This document shows, in pieces, positions 1 to 5,675 of a DNA stretch of 5,830 nt. A program made the translations under genes and the position numbers. Below the pieces are notes generated by a model. It saw nothing but the letters and a program-made list of their open reading frames with translations. It did not search any database and was not told the origin of the DNA. Numbering within the stretch: the first letter of the stretch is position 1; each line of letters begins with the position of its first letter. The stretch is from DUZB01 sp964407525 (GTDB taxonomy: Bacteria > Desulfobacterota > DSM-4660 > Desulfatiglandales > Desulfatiglandaceae), in assembly GCA_964407525.1 (NCBI GenBank), contig CAYOWC010000303.1, positions 1-5,830 on the forward strand. Direction: 5' to 3'.

Positions 1-22
1 AATAGACCATGCTCAGATTCCA

Positions 23-45
23 GGTGTCAGGTGTCAGGTGTCAGG
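23..45 (+). repeat. Tandem heptamer array (GGTGTCA)3, left arm
   Basis: Three exact GGTGTCA units occupy 23-29, 30-36 and 37-43, followed by GG and an A6 tract. This is the left arm of the first composite element, and it carries the GG-A6-CC tail also seen, with A7, on the outer arm of the second element. Confidence 0.9.
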
Positions 46-118
46 AAAAAACCGGATCGCATTCATGATATTCAAAGTAATAACAAGTTGTTATGTTTAT
101 TCTCTCTTAGGGTAAATA

Positions 119-135
119 CCCCGCGGCTTGCCGCG
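119..135. repeat. GC-rich palindrome, left copy
   Basis: CGCGGC-TT-GCCGCG forms a tight hairpin. The same unit, preceded by the same ATACCCC, recurs at 213-235 in direct orientation, so two copies flank the REP-like pair. Confidence 0.75.
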
Positions 136-139
136 TCGA

Positions 140-207
140 GTCATCCCGGACATCGATCCGGGATCCAGCAAAGTTTGGCCCTGGATTCCGGCCTTCGCCG
201 GAATGAC
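140..207. repeat. REP-like inverted hairpin pair (BIME-like)
   Basis: Two related hairpins stand in opposite orientation. The first is ATCCCGGA (143-150), a 6-base loop, then TCCGGGAT (157-164). The second is ATTCCGGC (185-192), a 4-base loop, then GCCGGAAT (197-204). The outer GTCAT (140-144) and ATGAC (203-207), and the inner ATCCAG (163-168) and CTGGAT (181-186), also pair, so the whole could form a larger cruciform. The GTCATTCCGGC...GGAATCCAG pattern resembles repetitive extragenic palindromes common in proteobacterial genomes. A role as an RNA 3' end stabiliser or gyrase/IHF site is possible but not shown. Confidence 0.8.
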
Positions 208-215
208 GACCGATA

Positions 216-235
216 CCCCGTGGCTTGCCGCGGGG
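216..235. repeat. GC-rich palindrome, right copy
   Basis: CCCCGTGGC-TT-GCCGCGGGG is a 9-pair stem with one T/C mismatch (a G-U pair is possible in one RNA strand). It is the second copy of the palindrome at 119-135, in the same orientation. Confidence 0.75.
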
Positions 236-271
236 AGCTTCATTATAACCAGAAAATGGGAATAATAGGTA

Positions 272-293
272 CTGACACCTGACACCTGACACC
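272..293 (-). repeat. Tandem heptamer array (GGTGTCA)3, right arm
   Basis: Three exact TGACACC units (273-279, 280-286, 287-293) preceded by C form the perfect reverse complement of 23-44. No poly-A/T tail adjoins this arm. The 84 bases between it and the decarboxylase stop (294-377) show nothing beyond a possible weak terminator at the stop codon. Confidence 0.9.
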
Positions 294-364
294 TATGAAC
301 TTTGAAACTGCATTTCTATCCATAAATTCCCGATTATTGAATGTTCTCAGTAAGTAAGCATCTT

Positions 365-387
365 GAAAGGGCTGTGCTCACAGTCCC
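365..387 (-). terminator. Possible weak terminator hairpin at the decarboxylase stop
   Basis: Read on the minus strand, GGG-a-CTGT-GAGC-ACAG-CCC followed by TTTC can fold into a 7-pair stem with one bulge, overlapping the stop codon. The U tract is very short and the hairpin overlaps coding sequence, so it may be fortuitous. The downstream REP-like hairpins are an alternative 3' end. Confidence 0.25.
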
Positions 388-1817
388 AATCTTCTCCAAA
401 GTCCGTCTATCCTGGTTACTACATCGGGGGACATCCTGATCAGATCGGGCCATGTCCGTTCATATCCTTCCGAAGGCCATTTGGCCGTACAGTCCAGACC
501 CATCTTTGTTCCCAGGTAGGGCAGGCTGGAAGCATGGTCCAAGGCGTCTACAGGTCCTTTGACCTGAACAAGATCCCTGGCCGGATCGACGTTACCCCCC
601 AGGTGAAAAAGCACCTGAGACAGGTCCTGTACGTTCACTTCCCTGTCAAAAACAAAAATCATTTTGGTGAACATCATCTGTCCTAATCCCCAGATGGCCT
701 GCATTACCTTGTGGGCATGCCCCGGATACCTTTTGTCGATGCTCACAAAGCATAGATTGTGAAAACAGCCTTCAACGGGAAGATTCATGTCGATGATTTC
801 AGGGAGCTGCTGCTTGATCAGGGGCAGGAACAGTCGTTCCGTTACTTTGCCTAACCACTGATCCTCCATAGGGGGATACCCGACAATGGTGGCGGGATAA
901 ACGGGATCTTTACGATGGGTTATTGCCCTAAGATGAAAGATCGGATAACTATCGGCCGGAGAATAATATCCGGTATGGTCTCCGAAGGGACCTTCTGTTT
1001 TTAGCTCACCGGGTTGAACGTATCCTTCCAGGATGAACTGGCTCTCTGCCGGGACTTCGAGGTCACAGGTAATGCATTTGACCATCTCCACCGATTTGTC
1101 TCTCAAAAATCCGGAAAGGATCAGCTCGTCTATCCCGCCCGGAAGGGGGGCTGTGGCGCAATAGGTTGTGATGGGATCAGGTCCGATTGCAACGGCCACG
1201 GGGAAAAGGACTTCGGGTGATGCTTCCCTATACTGGGCGGCGCCGTCTTTGTGAATATGCCAATGCATACCTGCGGTGCGACTATCGTAGATCTGTATTC
1301 GGTACATCCCCATGTTTCGCTTTCCCGTTTTGGGATGGCGTGTAATGACCAAGGGGAGGGTAATGAACGGGCCCCCGTCATAAGGCCAGGATGTCAGGAC
1401 CGGCAGGCGGGTAAGATCCGGGTCATCCGCATTTACCACTTCCTGGCAGGGGGCGTTCTTTACGGTCTTTGGGAAAACGTGGGCCACCTCTTTGAGCACG
1501 GGCAGAAGCTTTAGCTTCTCGACCCAGCCTTTTGGAGGCGCCATCTCCAGGAACCGGAGAAACCTCGCTCCCAGATCGTCCAGTTCCTGGATGTTGAAGA
1601 TCGATCTGATTCGGTCCAGGCTCCCGTACAGATTGGTAAGAACGGGGATCTCGTACCCTGTTGGGTTTTCAAAAAGGAGTGCGGGCCCGTCTTTTTTTAC
1701 TACCCTGTCGGTCACTTCGGTCATTTCAAGCTTTGGACTCAAGGGTTCCTTGATTCTTATAAGCCGGCCCCGGTCCTCAAAGTCTTCGATTACGGATTGA
1801 AGGGTTTTAAATGGCAT
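378..1817 (-). CDS. mqnL: UbiD-family decarboxylase, menaquinone biosynthesis type
   Basis: This 479-residue cytoplasmic enzyme of the prenylated-FMN-dependent UbiD family probably removes the ring carboxylate of the prenylated 1,4-dihydroxy-6-naphthoate intermediate late in the futalosine pathway. Visible family features are NMGMYR (168-173), where N168 fits a metal ligand and R173 the catalytic arginine; HIHKDGA (187-193, probably metal ligand H189); GGIDELILSGFL (228-237, ligand E231); and EGPFGDHTGYY (275-285), where E275 and D280 fit the acidic members of the Arg-Glu-Asp/Glu triad. The late block SIDKRYPGHAHKVMQAIWG (359-377) favours the menaquinone subgroup. Length is usual. The ATG at 1817 follows an excellent ribosome binding site, GGAGGA (1826-1821). 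The gene is isolated by 255 bases from mqnX and bracketed by two heptamer-repeat elements. A UbiX-like flavin prenyltransferase would be needed but is not in the window. A general 4-hydroxybenzoate-type UbiD is the main alternative. Confidence 0.88.
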   Translation of the reverse strand: MPFKTLQSVIEDFEDRGRLIRIKEPLSPKLEMTEVTDRVVKKDGPALLFENPTGYEIPVLTNLYGSLDRIRSIFNIQELDDLGARFLRFLEMAPPKGWVEKLKLLPVLKEVAHVFPKTVKNAPCQEVVNADDPDLTRLPVLTSWPYDGGPFITLPLVITRHPKTGKRNMGMYRIQIYDSRTAGMHWHIHKDGAAQYREASPEVLFPVAVAIGPDPITTYCATAPLPGGIDELILSGFLRDKSVEMVKCITCDLEVPAESQFILEGYVQPGELKTEGPFGDHTGYYSPADSYPIFHLRAITHRKDPVYPATIVGYPPMEDQWLGKVTERLFLPLIKQQLPEIIDMNLPVEGCFHNLCFVSIDKRYPGHAHKVMQAIWGLGQMMFTKMIFVFDREVNVQDLSQVLFHLGGNVDPARDLVQVKGPVDALDHASSLPYLGTKMGLDCTAKWPSEGYERTWPDLIRMSPDVVTRIDGLWRRLGL

Positions 1818-1820
1818 AGT

Positions 1821-1826
1821 TCCTCC
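1821..1826 (-). promoter_or_regulatory. Strong ribosome binding site of the decarboxylase gene
   Basis: GGAGGA on the minus strand lies three bases from the ATG at 1817 (four if counted as GGAGG). It is the best Shine-Dalgarno match in the window and fixes the start. It suggests the gene can be translated independently of mqnX. No convincing -35/-10 pair was found in the 255-base gap. Confidence 0.8.
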
Positions 1827-1897
1827 ATAGTCGCTTTCTATTCAACAAAACGCACTCTACGCGGATTAACGTGAAAAATCGGCATTTCTATAACCGA

Positions 1898-1925
1898 GGT
1901 GTCAGGTGTCAGGTGTCAGGTTTCA
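1898..1925 (+). repeat. Heptamer array, left arm of second element
   Basis: Three exact GGTGTCA units (1898-1918) are followed by a fourth with one substitution, GGTTTCA (1919-1925), and then the related GTGTCTA. This suggests an array longer than three units that is decaying. Confidence 0.85.
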
Positions 1926-2003
1926 GTGTCTATGATCCCGACTTTGGGTTTCTTGAATACGCAAATATTGGGTAATGTTATGAATAGGTCGAATGTAAAC
2001 AGG

Positions 2004-2033
2004 TTTTTTTCCTGACACCTGACACCTGACACC
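2004..2033 (-). repeat. Heptamer array with T7 tract, right arm of second element
   Basis: T7 (2004-2010), CC, then three exact TGACACC units (2013-2033). On the minus strand this reads (GGTGTCA)3-GG-A7-CC, closely matching the outer arm at 23-53, which has A6. Confidence 0.88.
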
Positions 2034-2073
2034 CGGTACCTGAGCAAAATCTATCGGAGACGAAACTTGAATA

Positions 2074-3258
2074 TCACGCAAATCCGCGATGAGCCACAAA
2101 ACGCACCTTCAAATTGTCTCCTGAAACAAGTTCCTCAGCAGCCTGTCCGGGGTTTTTTGCATCACTATCAATATAGATCATCTGCGTTTGATTTCCAGGT
2201 TTGAGCAGACCCCTTTCTGGTTGGCCAAGGGCTGTGGCTCCATTGACGGTTGCAAAGGCGAGGATCGCGTCCGGGTTTAAACCGGGATAATGTTCTGCAA
2301 TAAATTTCATTTCATCGAAGAGGTTAAGGCTTGTGACAGAAGCCAGGGAGTCTGTACCGAGTGCCGGATTTATTCCGGCCTTGAGGAACGTCTCGATATC
2401 CGGTATCTTTCCGTGCAAGGTCCAGTTGGAACGGGGACAGAGGCAAACCCTGCACATGCTTTTGGCCAGTAATTCGATTTCCCGTGGGGTTACCTCCAAC
2501 AGATGAACAGCGAGGGTGCCTGTATCCAAAAGGCCCTGTTTGAAGGCGAGTTCAACGGGCCTGTTTCCAAAGCACTTCCAGCTTGAAAAGTCGATTTGGG
2601 CAGCGGTCATTAGATCCGCCCACGTCCCTTTTCCCGTTTCCAGAAATTCAAGCTCCTCTTCCGATTCGGCCAAGTGCATGCAGAATGGTTTGTTCGCGTA
2701 GATATCCGTCTTTTTGATTTTTGCAAGAAGGGAGGGGCTGGTGGTATTGGGGGCATGACCGGCGTAGGCATAGTGAATTCTTTGGCTATCTGGGGGAAGA
2801 GGCGCTATAACCTGATCATTCCCCAGAAGTTCAAACCACACCGTTGCCCAAAGGCCTGCTGCTTCAATCGATTCCGCCACCGGGATATGGGGTCCGAATT
2901 CCCCCAACAGCCCTGTGCCCGTCCGTTTCAAATCAACTACAGCGCCGTGAACTGCCTGGAGCATTTCTTCTTCCATCATACTTTTCCGTTCGGACATGAG
3001 GGACCGTATCCATACCGAAAAACCAGCACTTACCGGAACTTTCCCGGCCAAGGCGGACAGGCTCAGGTGCGTGTGGGCATTGACGAGGGCCGGCATCAAA
3101 ACTCCTTCGCCGTGATCTATTTCTTTCCCGGTTCCATTCTTGACGTACCCTTTTGAAATTTTGAGAATCTGCCCATGTTCCATGACAACGGCGCCATTTT
3201 CCAGCCATTGTCCCGGGCCGGTCATGACCCATTTTGCTCGGTGAATCACGGTAGTCAT
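2074..3258 (-). CDS. mqnX: Amidohydrolase, probable 6-aminodeoxyfutalosine deaminase
   Basis: This 394-residue metal-dependent amidohydrolase belongs to the COG0402-type family of nucleoside and SAH/MTA deaminases. An N-terminal beta-sandwich segment (about 1-55) leads into the TIM barrel with the metal motif HTH (H62, H64). Further likely ligands or catalytic residues are H195 and E198 in MHLAESEEE, H252 in AVHLL and D303 in GTDSLAS, with CPRSN at 274-278. H168 (GHAPNTTSP) matches the usual substrate-site HAP motif. Sequence alone cannot separate it from MTA/SAH deaminase. Its place 40 bases after mqnE-mqnC points to deamination of 6-amino-6-deoxyfutalosine to futalosine, the step needed between MqnE and MqnB. 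The ATG at 3258 gives the expected N-terminus. Its ribosome binding site is weak (GAGA, 3269-3266), so translation may depend on coupling with mqnC or on the repeat-derived leader. Family is confident; substrate is inferred from context. Confidence 0.85.
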   Translation of the reverse strand: MTTVIHRAKWVMTGPGQWLENGAVVMEHGQILKISKGYVKNGTGKEIDHGEGVLMPALVNAHTHLSLSALAGKVPVSAGFSVWIRSLMSERKSMMEEEMLQAVHGAVVDLKRTGTGLLGEFGPHIPVAESIEAAGLWATVWFELLGNDQVIAPLPPDSQRIHYAYAGHAPNTTSPSLLAKIKKTDIYANKPFCMHLAESEEELEFLETGKGTWADLMTAAQIDFSSWKCFGNRPVELAFKQGLLDTGTLAVHLLEVTPREIELLAKSMCRVCLCPRSNWTLHGKIPDIETFLKAGINPALGTDSLASVTSLNLFDEMKFIAEHYPGLNPDAILAFATVNGATALGQPERGLLKPGNQTQMIYIDSDAKNPGQAAEELVSGDNLKVRFVAHRGFA

Positions 3259-3274
3259 TAGAAATTCTCGTTGG

Positions 3275-3354
3275 TTATTACGGGTTCCAGGTTACGAGTT
3301 AGCCGTTACTGCCTACTGACCTCCGTCTTCCGTCCTCCGCCTTCCGTTCTACGG
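3275..3354 (-). repeat. Degenerate heptamer series across the mqnC 3' end
   Basis: Read on the minus strand from 3347 the sequence falls into 7-base units: GGAAGGC, GGAGGAC, GGAAGAC, GGAGGTC, AGTAGGC, AGTAACG, GCTAACT, CGTAACC, TGGAACC, CGTAATA. The first four are close variants of GGARGRC. Later ones are progressively more degenerate, often with TAAC or GAAC at the centre. The series encodes the mqnC C-terminal tail, includes its stop, and fills much of the 40-base gap before mqnX. It differs in sequence from GGTGTCA but shares the 7-base period. The strong part is 3320-3347; the remainder is tentative. Confidence 0.6.
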
Positions 3355-4405
3355 GTCGGTATAAAATATCTCGCTGTAAGGCCACAAAACCGGCGGTTTC
3401 AATGAGCCTGATGATTTCGGACCGGGATATGGTATTGTGTACTCCGGCCGAGGCGACCACGTTTTCCTCTATCATGGTGGAGCCCAGATCATCGGCCCCG
3501 AAATGCAGGGCAACCTGGCCGATATGATGCCCCTGGGTCACCCACGATGATTGGATGTGCTCAATGTTATCCAGGACGACTCGGGACATGGCGAGCATCC
3601 TCAGGTAAGTAGTCCCTCCGGCCGCACGGGTTGTCAGGGTCGTTCCACCCGGTTGATAGGGCCAGGGGATAAACGCCGTGAACCCTCCTGTTTCATCCTG
3701 GAGCTTCCGAATAGCAAAAAGGTGCTGGATTCTTTCCCCTGCAGTTTCAATATGGCCGAACATCATGGTGGCAGTAGTCTTCAGACCCAGATTGTGGGCA
3801 GTCCGCATAACCTCAAGCCACTGGGAAGTGGACGCCTTTTTGGGCGAAACCTTCTCGCGAACCCGATCGACCAGGATTTCAGCCCCGCCCCCTGGAATGG
3901 AGCCGAGCCCGGCGGTGATCAGTTTTTGGATTACTTCATCGATTGCAAGCCCGGCATTCTCAGCCATGAAAACGATCTCAGGGGGAGAAAATCCGTGGAC
4001 ATGGAGGCCAAGGTCCCGCATCATGTGGATCCTGCTTTCATGCCACTGAAGATCCAGGTCCAGGTTCATCCCTCCCTGATAAAGGATGTGGGTGCCCCCC
4101 AGTTCCAGGGTCTCCCGGCATTTCCGTTCCAGTGTGGGTCTATCCAGGACATAGGCATCGTGATCTTCCTTTTGCCTGCAGAAAGCGCAGAAAGAGCAGC
4201 CTGAAACGCAGATATTCGTATAGTTGATGTTCCGATCAACCGCATAGGTGACAACCGGTTCGGGATTTTTTTGAAACCGCATTCGCTGGGCTATCTGTCC
4301 CAGGGTAAGAAGGTCTGCTTTTTCATACAGAAGAAGGGCATCCTGAAAAACCAGACGGCCTTCTTCTGCGGCTGCGATGACTTCTTTTAGGGATTTTACC
4401 GTCAT
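3299..4405 (-). CDS. mqnC: Dehypoxanthine futalosine cyclase MqnC (radical SAM)
   Basis: This 368-residue radical SAM enzyme should cyclise dehypoxanthine futalosine to the spiro cyclic form used by MqnD. The cluster motif CxxxCxxC is C66, C70 and C73 (NICVSGCSFCAF), with an extra cysteine at C76. Family blocks follow: ILYQGG (107-112), HGFSPPEI (137-144), IPGGGAEIL (170-178), TTATMMFGHIET (210-221), LQDETGGFTAFIPWPYQP (235-252) and the C-terminal SSWVTQG and HFGADDLGSTMIEENVV (about 286-317), all diagnostic of MqnC against its paralogue MqnE. The ATG at 4405 overlaps the mqnE stop, and AAGGTG (4416-4411) lies five bases upstream. The oddity is the C-terminus. After QRDILYRPV, where family members usually end or nearly end, the last 16 residues (ERKAEDGRRRSVGSNG) are encoded by a degenerate heptamer repeat that continues past the stop. 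The core enzyme looks intact. Confidence 0.94.
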   Translation of the reverse strand: MTVKSLKEVIAAAEEGRLVFQDALLLYEKADLLTLGQIAQRMRFQKNPEPVVTYAVDRNINYTNICVSGCSFCAFCRQKEDHDAYVLDRPTLERKCRETLELGGTHILYQGGMNLDLDLQWHESRIHMMRDLGLHVHGFSPPEIVFMAENAGLAIDEVIQKLITAGLGSIPGGGAEILVDRVREKVSPKKASTSQWLEVMRTAHNLGLKTTATMMFGHIETAGERIQHLFAIRKLQDETGGFTAFIPWPYQPGGTTLTTRAAGGTTYLRMLAMSRVVLDNIEHIQSSWVTQGHHIGQVALHFGADDLGSTMIEENVVASAGVHNTISRSEIIRLIETAGFVALQRDILYRPVERKAEDGRRRSVGSNG

Positions 4406-5520
4406 TTATTCACCTTATCCAGAGATGCATCCAGGGGCTGGTGGAAGGTGTCCCGTTGTACGGGTTCAAACCCTGCTTCTTTGACCAGCTCAATCAATCG
4501 ATCCCGGGTCAGTCCGGCGGCAGTTTTTGCTCCGGCCTGGTGGGCGATCCTTTCTTTTACAATGGTCCCCTCCAGGTCGTCGGCTCCAAAGTGAAGGGCC
4601 GTTTGGGTAAGCCTGGGGCCAAGCATGACCCAATATGCCTTGATATGGGCAAAATTGTCCAGGATCAGTCGGGAGGTCGCAATGGTTTTCAGGATATCGA
4701 CAGCCGTGGGACCCGGCATGTGGTTCAGGGGCGTGTTTTCCGGGTGAAACGGAAGCGGAATGAAAGCCCTGAAGCCACCGGATGCATCCTGCTGAACGCG
4801 CAGGCGAAGAAGGTGTTCTACCTGTTCGGGCTGTGTTTCCATATGCCCGAAAAGGAGGGTGGCATTGGTGCCGATACCGAGACTGTGTGCCTCCCCATGA
4901 ATCCTGAGCCAGGTATCCGCGTCAATCTTGCGGGGGAAAAGCGCCTCTCGCACGCGTTCAGAAAAAACCTCCGCACCTCCGCCGGGCATTGCCGATAATC
5001 CGGATTCTTTCAATCTTTTCAAACATTCCATGGAAGAAATAGTCGCAATCGAGGCCATATGGGCAATTTCGACAGCGGTAAAGGCCTTGATTTCAAGCCC
5101 CGGTCTGGCATGACTCAAGGCCTTGAGAAGAGCAGGATAGTAGGGAAAGTCCAAATCAGGGTGGCATCCCCCCACCAGGTGAACCTCTCTGAGATCCGCC
5201 ACGGGACTTTCCGCGATTTGCTTTGCGGCTTCTTCAGGCGTCATGGTGTACCCATCATCCGAATCGGAAGCCCTGTGAAATGCACAGAATCGACATCGGT
5301 TTTCACAGATATTGGTATAGTTCAAGTGGTGATTGGAAATGAAGAATGCCTTGTTGCCATAACGGGCCCTTTTGACTCCCAGGGCCAGCTGGCCCAGTCC
5401 GATCAGGTCCGATGTGGCAAGGCAGGCCAGACCGTCTTCCATCCCAAGCCGTTCGCCTTCCAAAAGTTTTTTCTCAATCTCTCTTAAATCAGGGTCTAAC
5501 CTTCGCTCAGGTATTTTCAT
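4402..5520 (-). CDS. mqnE: Aminofutalosine synthase MqnE (radical SAM)
   Basis: This 372-residue cytoplasmic radical SAM enzyme should add the 5'-deoxyadenosyl radical to 3-[(1-carboxyvinyl)oxy]benzoate and, with loss of CO2, form 6-amino-6-deoxyfutalosine, the second step of the futalosine pathway. The [4Fe-4S]/SAM motif CxxxCxxC is C72, C76 and C79 (ICENRCRFCAF). HLVGG (about 114-118), MPGGGAE (178-184) and the C-terminal AYWVMLGP and FGADDLEGTI blocks (about 295-320) match the MqnE branch rather than MqnC. Length is normal for the family. I start at the ATG at 5520 because AAGGAAG (5530-5524) sits just upstream. The frame stays open to a TTG at 5550, but those ten extra codons lie largely in a repeat arm. 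The stop overlaps the mqnC start as ATGA, so the two are probably translationally coupled. Family assignment is strong from recalled family sequences; the exact start is inferred. Confidence 0.93.
   Translation of the reverse strand: MKIPERRLDPDLREIEKKLLEGERLGMEDGLACLATSDLIGLGQLALGVKRARYGNKAFFISNHHLNYTNICENRCRFCAFHRASDSDDGYTMTPEEAAKQIAESPVADLREVHLVGGCHPDLDFPYYPALLKALSHARPGLEIKAFTAVEIAHMASIATISSMECLKRLKESGLSAMPGGGAEVFSERVREALFPRKIDADTWLRIHGEAHSLGIGTNATLLFGHMETQPEQVEHLLRLRVQQDASGGFRAFIPLPFHPENTPLNHMPGPTAVDILKTIATSRLILDNFAHIKAYWVMLGPRLTQTALHFGADDLEGTIVKERIAHQAGAKTAAGLTRDRLIELVKEAGFEPVQRDTFHQPLDASLDKVNK
4411..4416 (-). promoter_or_regulatory. mqnC ribosome binding site inside mqnE
   Basis: AAGGTG on the minus strand lies five bases before the mqnC ATG, within the last codons of mqnE. 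With the ATGA stop/start overlap it supports coupled translation of the two radical SAM enzymes. Confidence 0.75.
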
Positions 5521-5523
5521 TCG

Positions 5524-5530
5524 CTTCCTT
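5524..5530 (-). promoter_or_regulatory. mqnE ribosome binding site
   Basis: AAGGAAG on the minus strand, with AAGGA five bases from the ATG at 5520, decides the start over the in-frame ATG at 5535 and TTG at 5550, which lack a good purine-rich site. It lies just outside the structured element at 5537-5674. Confidence 0.7.
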
Positions 5531-5536
5531 TTCATT

Positions 5537-5674
5537 TGAAATTTCAGCAATTCTCATTTTGAAAACATAGCTGTGAGAGAGGCTTCCAGCCTCGAAAAAT
5601 CGTGGCAAAATGCCACTCACACAGTATTCGGAAATGAATGCGGCCCCATAATGAGAATTGCTGTCTAAATTTCA
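5537..5674. repeat. Structured inverted-repeat element upstream of mqnE (MITE-like)
   Basis: The arms are CAGCAATTCTCATT (5545-5558) and its exact inverse (5650-5663). They are extended by TGAAATTT (5537-5544) pairing with AAATTTCA (5667-5674) across a 3-base insertion. Inside are CTGTG (5571-5575) pairing with CACAG (5620-5624), hairpin GAGGCT/AGCCTC (5579-5593) and hairpin GTGGCA/TGCCAC (5602-5616). The fold is a long stem topped by a branched double hairpin. No reading frame of note is present and no target-site duplication is clear. It may be a miniature inverted-repeat element, or the structured leader of mqnE if transcription starts beyond 5674. Confidence 0.65.
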
Positions 5675-5675
5675 C

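Larger units (their letters stand above)
23..293. repeat. Composite intergenic element with inverted GGTGTCA arrays
   Basis: The element is bounded by two perfectly inverted 22-base arms. The left arm (23-44) is three tandem GGTGTCA units plus G, and the right arm (272-293) is its reverse complement. About 227 bases lie between them, holding two GC-rich palindromes around a REP-like hairpin pair. The left arm continues inward as GG-A6-CC; the right arm does not. It lies 84 bases beyond the decarboxylase stop codon. No transposase or credible gene lies inside. It may be a non-autonomous repeat unit or a repeat hot spot where several families accumulated; sequence alone does not decide. Confidence 0.8.
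1898..2033. repeat. Second element with inverted GGTGTCA arrays
   Basis: Two 23-base perfectly inverted arms, each three GGTGTCA units plus GG (1898-1920 and reverse complement 2011-2033), enclose 90 bases of AT-rich sequence unrelated by eye to the interior of the first element and without hairpins of note. The arm architecture is the same as at 23-293. The GG-A7-CC tail is on the right arm here and on the left arm in the first element, so the two elements are mirror images around the decarboxylase gene. The element fills most of the 255-base gap between mqnX and that gene. Transcribed through, it could form a 23-pair stem. Confidence 0.85.

Noticed and set aside
31..292. Small reading frames on both strands (61-83 codons) through the first element
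   Set aside because: They are made of repeat and hairpin sequence, have no ribosome binding site and no protein-like composition.
23..293. CRISPR-like array from the GGTGTCA repeats
   Set aside because: Units are 7 bases and directly abutting with no spacers, and no cas-like gene is present.
363..686. Plus-strand frame of 107 codons opposite the end of the decarboxylase gene
   Set aside because: It is antisense to a well-conserved coding region, with no family resemblance and no supporting start signal.
1980..2004. Minus-strand promoter TTTACA...CATTAC inside the second element for the decarboxylase gene
   Set aside because: The -10 candidate matches only 3 of 6 positions, too weak to list.
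1898..2033. Intrinsic terminator for mqnX formed by the inverted heptamer arms
   Set aside because: The loop would be 90 bases and no U tract follows the 3' arm on the minus strand; it may still affect RNA ends but is not a standard terminator.
3551..4204. Long plus-strand frame (217 codons) opposite mqnC
   Set aside because: It is a complementary shadow of the MqnC core; the minus-strand frame carries all the conserved motifs.
5521..5550. Longer mqnE starting at TTG 5550 or ATG 5535
   Set aside because: The added MLKFQMKRKR residues lie mostly in a repeat arm and have no ribosome binding site, whereas ATG 5520 has one at good spacing.
5537..5674. Target-site duplication flanking the mqnE-upstream element
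   Set aside because: Bases outside the two arms (AATGAA and CTTGAC when read outward) do not form a direct repeat.
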